A DNA stretch of 64,000 nt, from positions 1 to 64,000 of the forward strand of contig CANFNV010000004.1 in the NCBI GenBank assembly GCA_947448525.1. Direction: 5' to 3'. A program made the translations under genes and the position numbers. The notes beneath the pieces are model-generated. The model made no database searches. It saw nothing but the letters and a program-made list of their open reading frames with translations, and had not been told where the DNA came from. Every line of letters begins with the position of its first letter. Position 1 is the stretch's first letter. Of this stretch, positions 44,426 to 52,460 are shown in pieces. The stretch is from Flavobacteriaceae bacterium (lineage in GTDB: Bacteria > Bacteroidota > Bacteroidia > Flavobacteriales > Flavobacteriaceae).

Positions 44426-47056
44426 TTATTTAAGACTAGAAATGCTTTGATCAATTGTAGCAATTTTAGCTAAAGCATCAGCTTCTTTTTTGCGTTCCAT
44501 TTCAAGGACTTTTTCTGGTGCACCGTTGACAAATTTCTCATTGGACAATTTAGCTTGTACCGATTTTAAGAATCCTTTGATGTAATTTAATTCCTCCATT
44601 AATTTTGTAATTTCTGCTTCAACATCAATAGCACCTGTTATTGGAATGAAATATTCATTTGATTTCACTCTATAGGATAAAGCTCCTTCAACTTTTTCAG
44701 TTACATATTCTAATGTTTCAATATTGCCTAACTTTATAATGATTGAATCAAAATGAGACGAAACGTGTTCGTTATTAACCGCTTTCAAATCGACAGCATC
44801 TTTAAACGGAATGTTTTTATCTTTTCTAATGGTTCTTATTCCAGAGATTACTTCCATTGCAAAGTCAAAATCCGCAATTAGTTTTTCGTCATACGATTTA
44901 GCTTTAGGCCAATCGGCAACTATTAAAGCTTGTTCCGGTGTTCTATCGGCAATATATTGCCATATTTCTTCTGTTAAAAACGGCATGAATGGATGCAATA
45001 ACTTCAAGTTATTTTCAAGCATTTCAATCGCTTTATCAAAAGTAATTTTATCGATTGGATGTTGGTAAGCGGGTTTTATCATTTCAAGAAACCACGAACA
45101 AAAATCATCCCAAACCAATTTATAAATTGACATCAGCGCTTCAGAAATTCGATATTTATCAAAATTTTCTTCAATTTCTAATAGCGTTCTTTGCAATTTA
45201 GTTTCATACCATTCAATGGCTACTTTTGACGATTCTGGTTGCGGAATAGCATCTGAAACTTCAAAACCTTTGAGCAGTTTAAATGCGTTCCAAATTTTAT
45301 TTGAAAATGCTTTTCCTTGGTTGCATAATTCTTCATCAAACATGATGTCGTTTCCAGCAGAGGCGCTTAAAAGCAATCCAACTCGTACACCATCAGCTCC
45401 AAATTTCTCAATTAATTCTAGTGGTTCAGGAGAATTGCCTAACGATTTTGACATCTTACGACGTTGCTTGTCACGAACCAAACCTGTTAAATAGACATTG
45501 GTAAATGGTTTTTTGCCTGCATATTCATAACCTGCAATTATCATACGAGCCACCCAAAAGAATAAAATATCTGGACCCGTTACTAAATCGTTGGTTGGAT
45601 AGTAATAGTTAAAATCTTCACTCTCTGGATTGGTAACGCCACCAAAAACAGCCATTGGCCATAACCATGAGGAGAACCAAGTGTCTAATGCATCTCCATC
45701 TTGAGTTAAGTTGGAAATTTGAAGTTGAGCATTAGAAGTTTTTTCTTTGGCTAAAACTAAAGCTTCTTCTATATTTTTTGCAACTACAAAATCTTCTTTT
45801 CCATCCCCATAATAATATGCCGGAATTTGTTGTCCCCACCACAGCTGGCGCGAAATATTCCAATCACGAATGTTTTCTAACCAATGTTTGTAGGTGTTAT
45901 TGAAACGTGATGGATATAATTTTACTTCTTCAGTTTCTAGAACGGCTTTTATGGCTGGTTTTACTAATTCTTCCATGCTCAAAAACCACTGATCGGATAA
46001 ACGAGGTTCTATTACTGCTTTGGTTCTTTCGGAAGTTCCTACTTTATTTAAGTGGGTTTCTGTTTTATCCAAAGCTCCAATTGTGGCTAATTCAATAGCA
46101 ATTTCTTCTCGAACAACAAATCGGTCTTTTCCTTGGTAATGCATTCCAAACGAATTTAGCGAAGCATCTTCATTAAAAATATCTATGATTTCTAGATTAT
46201 GTTTTTCGCCTAGTGTTTTGTCATTTATATCATGGGCAGGAGTTACCTTTAGGCAGCCAGTTCCAAATTCAACATCAACATATTCGTCTTCTATAATTGG
46301 AATGACTCTACCGCAAATAGGTACAATCGCTTTTTTACCTTTTAAGGGAGTAAAACGTTCATCGTTCGGATTGATACAAATAGCGGTATCGCCAAATATG
46401 GTTTCAGGTCGAGTAGTGGCAACGGTTAAAAAATCTTCACTCCCCTCGATTTTATATTTTAAGAAGTATAATTTTCCTTGACGTTCTTCAAAAATTACTT
46501 CCTCGTCCGATAATGTTGTTTTAGCTTCAGGATCCCAATTTACCATTCGGTAGCCCCTATATATTAACCCTTTATTATATAAATCTACAAAAGAATAAAT
46601 TACAGACGCAGACATATCGTCATCCATGGTGAATTTGGTTCTGCTCCAATCGCAGGAGCAACCTAATTGTTTAAGTTGTTCTAAAATAGTCCCACCGTAT
46701 TTATTGGTCCAATCCCAAGCGTGTTTTAGAAATTCTTCTCGAGTTAAGTCGTTTTTGTTGATTCCTTCGCTTTTTAGTTTTGCCACGACTTTGGCTTCGG
46801 TAGCAATGGATGCGTGATCGGTACCCGGAACCCAACAGGCATTGAATCCTTTCAAACGCGCACGACGAATCAATACATCTTGAATGGTGTTGTTCAACAT
46901 GTGTCCCATGTGTAATACTCCGGTTACGTTTGGTGGCGGAATTACAATGGTGTAGGGCGTTCTATGGTCTGGCTTGGATGTGAAATAATCGTTTTTCATC
47001 CAGTAGTCGTACCATTTTTGTTCTACTTCTTTGGCGTTGAATTGTGCAGGAATCAT
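44426..47056 (-). CDS. valS: Valyl-tRNA synthetase
   Basis: 876 residues. Class I signatures: PPPNVTGVLHMGHMLNNT (HIGH motif, near 45) and RRKMSKSLGNSPEPLE (KMSKS, near 525). The editing (CP1) domain occupies about 190-345 (VATTRPETIFGDTAICINP), and the C-terminal 70 residues form the coiled-coil arm typical of ValRS (DVEAEITKLMEELNYIKGFLKSVQAKL). It charges tRNA-Val and edits threonine. Monocistronic with a strong terminator. The 300 nt before it hold a structured intergenic element (47136-47215). Confidence 0.96.
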   Translation of the reverse strand: MIPAQFNAKEVEQKWYDYWMKNDYFTSKPDHRTPYTIVIPPPNVTGVLHMGHMLNNTIQDVLIRRARLKGFNACWVPGTDHASIATEAKVVAKLKSEGINKNDLTREEFLKHAWDWTNKYGGTILEQLKQLGCSCDWSRTKFTMDDDMSASVIYSFVDLYNKGLIYRGYRMVNWDPEAKTTLSDEEVIFEERQGKLYFLKYKIEGSEDFLTVATTRPETIFGDTAICINPNDERFTPLKGKKAIVPICGRVIPIIEDEYVDVEFGTGCLKVTPAHDINDKTLGEKHNLEIIDIFNEDASLNSFGMHYQGKDRFVVREEIAIELATIGALDKTETHLNKVGTSERTKAVIEPRLSDQWFLSMEELVKPAIKAVLETEEVKLYPSRFNNTYKHWLENIRDWNISRQLWWGQQIPAYYYGDGKEDFVVAKNIEEALVLAKEKTSNAQLQISNLTQDGDALDTWFSSWLWPMAVFGGVTNPESEDFNYYYPTNDLVTGPDILFFWVARMIIAGYEYAGKKPFTNVYLTGLVRDKQRRKMSKSLGNSPEPLELIEKFGADGVRVGLLLSASAGNDIMFDEELCNQGKAFSNKIWNAFKLLKGFEVSDAIPQPESSKVAIEWYETKLQRTLLEIEENFDKYRISEALMSIYKLVWDDFCSWFLEMIKPAYQHPIDKITFDKAIEMLENNLKLLHPFMPFLTEEIWQYIADRTPEQALIVADWPKAKSYDEKLIADFDFAMEVISGIRTIRKDKNIPFKDAVDLKAVNNEHVSSHFDSIIIKLGNIETLEYVTEKVEGALSYRVKSNEYFIPITGAIDVEAEITKLMEELNYIKGFLKSVQAKLSNEKFVNGAPEKVLEMERKKEADALAKIATIDQSISSLK

Positions 47057-47135
47057 TTATTTTGTTTAAAATGTTTAAAGTTTAACGTAGTTTAAAGTTG
47101 TTTCGAACTATTGAACAAAAAATCCATACTTTGGC

Positions 47136-47215
47136 TAACTAGCCCCGATTGGATTGCTACCTTGTTTAAAGGAAAGCGGGAATAGGGGTTACGGATAAAG
47201 CCCAAGCCATTCGCT
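47136..47215. other. Structured intergenic element beginning AGCCCCGATTG (47057-47357 gap)
   Basis: The 301-nt gap between valS and the divergent DUF1573 gene has no ORF. Within it, ACTAGCCCCGATTGG is followed by a small CCTT/AAGG hairpin, then GCGGGAATAGGGGTTACGG and GATAAAGCCC; AGCCCC can pair with GGGGTT. From memory, a family of intergenic elements that begin AGCCCCGAT and end in a GCGGATAGCGGG-like motif is widespread in flavobacteria with no accepted function. This copy looks degenerate. The rest of the gap is AT-rich leader sequence. Confidence 0.4.
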
Positions 47216-47357
47216 TATAAAAACTTTGATATGCTATTTGTACCCAATGTTGCAAAAGTAAGTAATATGTGCTTTTATAAAAAATTAAGAATTAAAATTT
47301 TGCTTATAAATTTAAAGTTGTATTTTTACTAAACAATAGAAACTAAAATTTGACACT

Positions 47358-47789
47358 ATGAAAAAGATATTAATTGTTGCCTTTTTTTTGATAAACTCGT
47401 TTGTTTTTGCTCAAAGTGGCGCTAAGATTGTGTTTAAAAATGAAGACAACACCTTAGATTATGGAACGGTAACCAAAGATGTTGATGACGGAATTAGAAA
47501 ATTTGAGTTTACCAACACCGGTGATGCTCCTTTAATTATTAAAGATGTTCGTTCTACTTGTGGATGTACCGTTCCTAGTAAGCCAACAGGCGAAATTATG
47601 CCTGGAAAATCAGATTTTATTACGGTGAAATACAATATGAATCCAGGGCCTATTCGAAAAACAATTACTGTTGAATCCAATGCTGTCAATGTAGAAGGAG
47701 GTATGATTGCTTTGAAAATAAAAGGAGAAGTAGTGATGAAGAAAGAAGTGAATCCGCTCGAAAAGAAACAAAGTTTATTGGAAAAATAA
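47358..47789 (+). CDS. DUF1573 domain secreted protein
   Basis: 143 residues. A signal peptide (KKILIVAFFLINSFVFAQS) is cleaved near residue 20. The single DUF1573 domain is an Ig-like beta sandwich: DYGTVTKDVDDGIRKFEFTNTGDAPLIIKDVRSTCGCTVP and GEIMPGKSDFITVKYN, with the conserved TCGC cysteine pair. The tail (MKKEVNPLEKKQSLLEK) is charged. Members are periplasmic proteins of unknown function, very common in Bacteroidetes. A perfect palindrome follows as terminator. Confidence 0.87.
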   Translation: MKKILIVAFFLINSFVFAQSGAKIVFKNEDNTLDYGTVTKDVDDGIRKFEFTNTGDAPLIIKDVRSTCGCTVPSKPTGEIMPGKSDFITVKYNMNPGPIRKTITVESNAVNVEGGMIALKIKGEVVMKKEVNPLEKKQSLLEK

Positions 47790-47796
47790 TAAAAAC

Positions 47797-47828
47797 AAAA
47801 ACGTCTGCAATTGCAGACGTTTTTGTTT
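47797..47828. terminator. Strong palindromic terminator after the DUF1573 gene
   Basis: AAAACGTCTGCAA is directly followed by TTGCAGACGTTTT, a perfect 13-bp palindrome, then TGTTTT; the stem has A on one flank and T on the other, so it can work in both directions. Confidence 0.85.
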
Positions 47829-47962
47829 TACAATACTTTTAGTTGAATTTCAGATTTTATAATTATATTACTTTACGACATCAGATTTTAATAAATTCTA
47901 TTAAAAAAGTTTGCACCACTTCAATAAAAAAATCGCAAATTTGTACCACAAAATTTTCAATC

Positions 47963-49159
47963 ATGCCTAAAGTTTCAAATAAAGGAAAAAACATGCCCGA
48001 ATCGCCAATCAGAAAATTGGTGCCTTATGCAGATATTGCTAAGAAAAAAGGAAATAAAGTATATCACTTAAATATTGGTCAACCCGATATTAAAACCCCA
48101 GAAGTAGCTTTGAATGCGGTAAAAAATGCCGATATTAAAGTATTGGAATACAGTCATTCTGCGGGTTTTGAAAGCTATAGAACGAAATTGTCTCAGTATT
48201 ATAAATCACACGGATTGCCAATTGAAATAGCAGATATTATTATTACAACTGGCGGTTCTGAAGCGCTATTGTTTGCTATGGGAAGTACCATGGATGTAGA
48301 CGATGAAATTATTATTCCAGAACCATTTTACGCCAATTATAATGGTTTTTCAACGGCATCTGGCGTAAAAGTTGTTCCCGTTATTTCTACTATTGATGAA
48401 GGATTTGCATTACCCCCAATTGCAGCTTTTGAAAAGTTAATTACGCCAAAAACCAAAGCCATTCTTATTTGCAATCCGGGGAATCCTACAGGTTATTTAT
48501 ATTCACAAGAAGAAATTCAACAATTGGCGGCATTGGTAAAAAAGCACGATTTGTTTTTAATTGCCGACGAAGTGTATCGCGAATTTATATACGACGAAAA
48601 CGATAAACACCATTCGGTTTTGAACGTTGCGGGTATAGAAGAAAACGCCATTATGATTGATTCGGTTTCTAAACGATACAGCATGTGTGGTGCTCGAATT
48701 GGTTGCATTGTTTCTAAAAATAAAGAAGTAATGGCAACGGCAATGAAATTTGCACAAGCACGATTGAGTCCGCCAACATTTGCACAAATTGCAAGCGAAG
48801 CCGCACTAGAAACTCCTCAAAGCTATTTTACAGAAGTTATTGAAGAATATAAAGAACGTAGGGATATTTTAATTTTGGAACTACAAAAAATTGAAGGCGT
48901 AAGAGTTGGAACCCCAAAAGGCGCATTCTATTGCATTGCACAATTGCCTGTTGATAATGCCGATGCATTTGCGCAATGGCTTTTAGAATCATTTGATTAT
49001 AATGGCGAAACGGTTATGGTAGCACCAGCAGCAGGATTTTATTCTACACCAAATGTGGGATTGAATGAAGTTCGAATTGCTTATGTTTTAAAGAAGCAAG
49101 ATTTGGTGCGTTCTGTTGAAATTCTAAAGCAAGCATTAAAAGTTTATAATTCGAAATAG
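47963..49159 (+). CDS. Class I/II PLP-dependent aminotransferase
   Basis: 398 residues from MPKVSNKGKNMPESPIRKL. The frame is open back to 47843, but the extra 40 residues are basic and not family-like, and TTTG-N22-CAAATTTG (47910-47943) gives a weak promoter inside them. Motifs: LNIGQPDIKTP, TTGGSEALLFAMG, ICNPGNPTGYLYS (Asp/Asn PLP region), IADEVYREFIY, DSVSKRYSMCGARIGC (PLP lysine) and NEVRIAYVL (substrate Arg). It belongs to the aspartate-aminotransferase superfamily; aspartate or aromatic amino acids are likely donors. The cassette array begins about 75 nt after its stop. Confidence 0.9.
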   Translation: MPKVSNKGKNMPESPIRKLVPYADIAKKKGNKVYHLNIGQPDIKTPEVALNAVKNADIKVLEYSHSAGFESYRTKLSQYYKSHGLPIEIADIIITTGGSEALLFAMGSTMDVDDEIIIPEPFYANYNGFSTASGVKVVPVISTIDEGFALPPIAAFEKLITPKTKAILICNPGNPTGYLYSQEEIQQLAALVKKHDLFLIADEVYREFIYDENDKHHSVLNVAGIEENAIMIDSVSKRYSMCGARIGCIVSKNKEVMATAMKFAQARLSPPTFAQIASEAALETPQSYFTEVIEEYKERRDILILELQKIEGVRVGTPKGAFYCIAQLPVDNADAFAQWLLESFDYNGETVMVAPAAGFYSTPNVGLNEVRIAYVLKKQDLVRSVEILKQALKVYNSK

Positions 49160-49235
49160 AGAATTAACTACTTCCCATGGTGGTATCTATATTTTAATTG
49201 GATTGTTTCCAGCCAAACATTATATGCTATTTTAG

Positions 49236-49371
49236 CATGTAACGTCCCGCGGCTACACGACTGTTGCGAACTTCGTAAACGTTTATTTTCCGTTAAAGAT
49301 AATAATTCTTGCGAAACGAGAACGTGAAGTTACCACAAAATTCGCAATAGCGTGTAACCGCTGTTGGCAGT
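49236..49371 (-). repeat. attC-like site E (end of the hydrolase cassette)
   Basis: Left arm: AAC (49241-49243), spacer GTCCCG, inner arm CGGCTACACGACTGTTGCGAA. Right arm: TTCGCAATAGCGTGTAACCG, CT, GTT (49363-49365), then GGCAGTAGTT. The inner arms pair over about 19 bp with one bulge; the loop is 70 nt. The right arm ends 8 nt from the stop codon of the hydrolase gene. Confidence 0.7.
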
Positions 49372-49379
49372 AGTTGCTT

Positions 49380-50156
49380 TTACTCGTTTAAAAATTCCAT
49401 AATGTATTTATTCATTTCATTTTTTTGCTTTTTAGATGCATTATCTGTCATATCATTATGAATTGTGTTTTTAAGTTGAACTATTTTTATTTTAAACTTT
49501 TCTTGTTCTTTGATTGTCGGTAAAACACCTTCGTCAGCAATTTGGTCGCTTGATCTTAATGAATATATTTTTGGATGATATGTTTTTGGGAATTCAACTC
49601 TTCGATTGTCAAGAGAAATTATTTTGTCAACTAAATTCGGATATTTTTGAGAAAATAACATACTTATATCTCCGCCGTTAGAATGTCCAATTATAATTAA
49701 ATGTTTGTAATCCAATTCAGGATTTGTTTTTTTAAACTCATTTAATGTAAATAAAATATTTTCACAACCTCTTTCCCAGATTGGTTTTCTCAAAATTTTC
49801 AAGTTGCCTGATGTTGGTAATAATTCATCAGTTGGTAATTCATTTTGGATACTTATTACAAAGTAACCTTTAGAAGCTAAATTTTCGGTTATGAAAGAAT
49901 AATATTTATTTGTACCGAGTTTATTTTGATTATAGCAATGGTTTAAAATTACAACTTTTTGATTTTCAATTTTTTCATTTGTTTTTGGTAAATATATTGC
50001 AACAGGAATATTTCGGTTTCTAGATTTGTCAAATAAATTTATGCTGTCAAATTTTATTTCGTAATTTTTGTTTGCAAGTTTTGAATTCGACAATTTTACT
50101 TTTGAGTTGCAACTTGTTAAAATTAATACTAGTAATATTTTCAAATAAATCTTCAT
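49380..50156 (-). CDS. Cassette gene: alpha/beta hydrolase lipoprotein
   Basis: 258 residues. The lipobox LVLILTSCNSK places the anchored Cys at 16. The alpha/beta hydrolase fold is indicated by VVILNHCYNQNKLG (oxyanion region), the nucleophile elbow LIIIGHSNGGDISMLFSQKYP (GxSxGG) and a likely final His in KNTIHNDMTD. It resembles dienelactone-hydrolase or PET-hydrolase-like serine hydrolases. Expected at the outer membrane or in the periplasm. It is the last cassette of the array; an attC-like site lies on each side, and no promoter box is seen directly upstream. The substrate is unknown. Confidence 0.78.
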   Translation of the reverse strand: MKIYLKILLVLILTSCNSKVKLSNSKLANKNYEIKFDSINLFDKSRNRNIPVAIYLPKTNEKIENQKVVILNHCYNQNKLGTNKYYSFITENLASKGYFVISIQNELPTDELLPTSGNLKILRKPIWERGCENILFTLNEFKKTNPELDYKHLIIIGHSNGGDISMLFSQKYPNLVDKIISLDNRRVEFPKTYHPKIYSLRSSDQIADEGVLPTIKEQEKFKIKIVQLKNTIHNDMTDNASKKQKNEMNKYIMEFLNE

Positions 50157-50186
50157 ATTTTCTGATTTCCGTTCAGTTTTTCTGCA

Positions 50187-50326
50187 ATTACTGCCAACGA
50201 TAGGCGGCTAGTAGCAGTGCCTTTAGCTATTAGTTTACTAAAGTACGTAATTTTTTAATAAATTACTTTCGTATAAAAAATAAACTAAAGCAGGCATTGC
50301 TACTAACCGCCAGTTGGGAGTAGTTA
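50187..50326 (-). repeat. attC-like site C (end of the ORF-less cassette)
   Basis: Left arm: TGCC-AAC (AAC 50196-50198), spacer GATAG, inner arm GCGGCTAGTAGCAGTGCC. Right arm: GGCATTGCTACTAACCGC, CA, GTT (50313-50315), then GGGAGTAGTT. Inner arms pair at 16 of 18 positions. It lies 30 nt upstream of the start codon of the hydrolase gene. Confidence 0.7.
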
Positions 50327-50690
50327 CTAGTCTTGCTCTGGTAGTGATAGACTAGTAACGGAGTTGGATAGACTACTCTATTTTTTCTTTTAACGCAATA
50401 TAATTTAATGAAACTAACTATTTATTGCGCTTAGCAAACCTGCTAGGCGAAGTTAATTGTAGGGTTTTGGGGCTCTATTCTTTTTTGGTTTTTAAGTTAG
50501 TAAAACCAAAATATTGACTTTGTCATTTATTTTTAATAACTTAGCCAAGTCTTTTACGTTGTCAAACGTTTGAAAGTCAACTTTCCACGATTTTAATCGA
50601 AAGACTTGAAGTGAAAATCCTTTTCTTTTTAAAAATCAAAAAAAATATCTCCAAAATTCATTACGTAAGAAACTCCGTAGTCTCGCCAAT
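50327..50690 (-). other. Cassette body without a convincing ORF
   Basis: The 364 nt between sites C and D contain no frame with a start codon longer than about 12 codons. The only notable stretch is on the minus strand, an open frame of about 47 codons without ATG ending LLKINDKVNILVLLT, which may be a decayed coding end. It also contains a direct repetition of CTAGTAACGG/CTAGTC-type sequence beside site C. It may be a non-coding cassette or a gene remnant. Confidence 0.5.
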
Positions 50691-50838
50691 TACTCCTCAA
50701 CGTTTCGCGGCTTCATGAAGTGGCGATGAACCAAGACCAAGCCTTCACAAATATAGACAAAACTTTTAATTAAAAACCTTTCCGATTTCTAATAAATCCC
50801 ATGCCACGCCATTTCTTGAAACCGCTGTTGGTGGCTGG
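50691..50838 (-). repeat. attC-like site D
   Basis: Left arm: CTC-AAC (AAC 50699-50701), spacer GTTTCG, inner arm CGGCTTCATGAAGTGGCG. Right arm: CGCCATTTCTTGAAACCG, CT, GTT (50827-50829), then GGTGGCTGGG. Inner arms pair at 15 of 18 positions. The right arm ends 3 nt from the stop codon of the gene at 50842-51498. Confidence 0.7.
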
Positions 50839-50841
50839 GTT

Positions 50842-51498
50842 TTATTCTGTTTTGTTATTTAAATTCAATATCATTTTTCGTCCGAATTCGTTTCTTAATA
50901 TTAATTTATTCTTATTATATTTCAAAATTTCAAACTCTTCATTAACAACTTCATTTAAATCAATATCTAATGTTAATAAATATTCATTAAATTCATTAAT
51001 TTCAAATTCATAAAATAATTTTTTTTTGTCAATTGAAAATATTTGAATTTTAGCTTCTTGGTCTGTGACTTGCAACTCAAAGAAATTTGAAAAAGAATTA
51101 TATAAATAATTATAACTCTTTCCATTTATAATTACGATATAGTCAATTCCATAATTTTCATTTTTATCAAAAATTTTAATTTTCAAAATAGACTTTTCCT
51201 CAGAAGTTAAATTAGTTTTTGTTAATTCAACGTTCTTGATTTTCGGATTGTTTATTGTAATCGTTTTATAAGTTAAAGAGAGTTTGTTTTTATTTATTGA
51301 ATAGTCTCCTTCATTCAAGATTCCTACACCACAAAAATATGTTGTAAATAATTTTTTAAATTTTCCATTTTCATAAAATGTTAGCTTAAAATTATTTTTG
51401 TTGAGAACATATTCACCAGTATACTTTTCCTGACTATATAAACTTATAGAAATTAAAAAAAATATAGATTTAATAAATTTCAACATTATTTTTTGCAT
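50842..51498 (-). CDS. Cassette gene: secreted protein of unknown function
   Basis: 218 residues. A signal peptide is clear if translation starts at the fifth residue (MLKFIKSIFFLISISLYSQ); both Met are possible. The mature part is rich in Asn, Lys and aromatic residues and looks all-beta: YTGEYVLNKNNFKLTFYENGKFKKLF, GDYSINKNKLSLTYKT, IDYIVIINGKSYNYLYN. The first repeat resembles the tissue of small beta-barrel proteins that compute a text-like EYxLxKNxFxLTFYENG pattern common in Bacteroidetes secreted proteins; I know no function. It has attC-like sites on both sides and no recognisable promoter of its own. Confidence 0.7.
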   Translation of the reverse strand: MQKIMLKFIKSIFFLISISLYSQEKYTGEYVLNKNNFKLTFYENGKFKKLFTTYFCGVGILNEGDYSINKNKLSLTYKTITINNPKIKNVELTKTNLTSEEKSILKIKIFDKNENYGIDYIVIINGKSYNYLYNSFSNFFELQVTDQEAKIQIFSIDKKKLFYEFEINEFNEYLLTLDIDLNEVVNEEFEILKYNKNKLILRNEFGRKMILNLNNKTE

Positions 51499-51532
51499 TA
51501 GTTTTTTAAATTAACGGTTTGTTTTTTAACCT

Positions 51533-51669
51533 TGCCACCAACGTTTTGCAGATTTGCGATGGGCGGGCTTTTCAGCACAAATGTTGATGCGGAGCACAAA
51601 ACTTTCGGCTACCACAAAACTGTCTGCGGAGCACGAAACCCCGCCTATTGCAAATGTGCTGTTAGCGGT
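51533..51669 (-). repeat. attC-like site B (overlaps the end of a gene)
   Basis: Left arm: CCACC-AAC (AAC 51540-51542), spacer GTTTTG, inner arm CAGATTTGCGATGGGCGGG. Right arm: CCCGCCTATTGCAAATGTG, CT, GTT (51661-51663), then AGCGGTTCG. Inner arms pair at 16 of 19 positions. The loop holds a direct repeat, TGCGGAGCACRAA, at 51588-51600 and 51625-51637. The right arm encodes the last residues and stop of the gene at 51645-52232. Confidence 0.7.
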
Positions 51670-52232
51670 TCGTTTTTATTGTCATTCGATTCAGCCAAAT
51701 ATTTTCTAAACATTGTCTTGTTCCAATTGTAAATAATGACTAAACAACCAATTATTAAAATGCTATAAATTAATGCCGCACTATGTATAGTTTGATAGTA
51801 GTCTGAATTGTTTATTAGTAACCACATAATTGTCGAGACTAAACCTGCGAAAACAAGCCCTTGTGTCAAATTGTGTCCCATCCAGTGATTAAATCTATTT
51901 AAGTCTTTTGGCAGCTTGTAAAATATTGCAGTCCAATTGTCCTTACGTCCTAAATATGTGAAGGCTACGAATTCACTAAAACTATAACCTTTTTCTGTCG
52001 GGAGAAGGTCTTTGGGTTTGAACACACTTATGTAATAAGCATAAATTAAATAGATTGTCAATATGCCAAGTATTATCAAAAGTGTTGTCCACGAGGAAAC
52101 TCCGACAACTGTTACAAGTGGATTGGCTTCCTTGCTTAGGTCTGGTGTCAATTGGTTTGTGCAATATGCGTCATAACTTCTAGTCAAAAGTATCCACGCA
52201 GTCGTGATTGTAAATTTTGTTTTTTTAGTCAT
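51645..52232 (-). CDS. Cassette gene: four-helix membrane protein of unknown function
   Basis: 195 residues with about four membrane segments: residues 44-70 (VVGVSSWTTLLIILGILTIYLIYAYY), and further ones near 125, 145-165 (YSILIIGCLVIIYNWNKTMF). No signal peptide is needed. A conserved-looking cytosolic loop LNRFNHWMGHNLTQG lies in the middle. I do not recognise a family. Its last residues (EPLTAHLQ) and TAG stop are encoded inside the right arm of attC-like site B, so the recombination site supplies the end of the protein. No own promoter is visible. Confidence 0.7.
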   Translation of the reverse strand: MTKKTKFTITTAWILLTRSYDAYCTNQLTPDLSKEANPLVTVVGVSSWTTLLIILGILTIYLIYAYYISVFKPKDLLPTEKGYSFSEFVAFTYLGRKDNWTAIFYKLPKDLNRFNHWMGHNLTQGLVFAGLVSTIMWLLINNSDYYQTIHSAALIYSILIIGCLVIIYNWNKTMFRKYLAESNDNKNEPLTAHLQ

Positions 52233-52294
52233 TGTTTGTCTTTTTATTGTTTGTTAATTATTTTACTTATTTAGATTTTTGGTCTGTCGTAAAA

Positions 52295-52433
52295 TGACCG
52301 CTAACGGTTTGCCGCTAAAACCAGTGCGGGATTCGAAGACCGAAAGCTTGGTAAATGTACAAAAGATTATTAAAGAAACAAATGATCAAATAGCTACAAA
52401 GCCCGCATTGGTATTAGCGGCTGTTAGCGGCAG
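52295..52433 (-). repeat. attC-like site A
   Basis: Left arm: CCGCT-AAC (AAC 52303-52305), spacer GGTTTG, inner arm CCGCTAAAACCAGTGCGGG. Right arm: CCCGCATTGGTATTAGCGG, CT, GTT (52423-52425), then AGCGGCAGTAGTT. Inner arms pair at 17 of 19 positions. The loop is about 70 nt. Confidence 0.72.
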
Positions 52434-52460
52434 TAGTTCGTTTTCTAACTTTTTACATAT

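Noticed and set aside
47843..47962. N-terminal extension of the class I aminotransferase
   Set aside because: The 40 extra residues are basic and unlike the family, and a possible promoter lies within them.
49236..52433. Calling the inverted repeats standard rho-independent terminators or a CRISPR array
   Set aside because: They lack T-runs after the stem, have 70-nt loops and shared AAC/GTT ends, and there are no short repeats with spacers; no cas genes are present.
52295..52433. Calling the sites canonical integron attC
   Set aside because: The boxes (for example CCGCTAAC and GTTAGCGG) do not satisfy RYYYAAC / GTTRRRY and the spacer lengths differ, so only attC-like is claimed.
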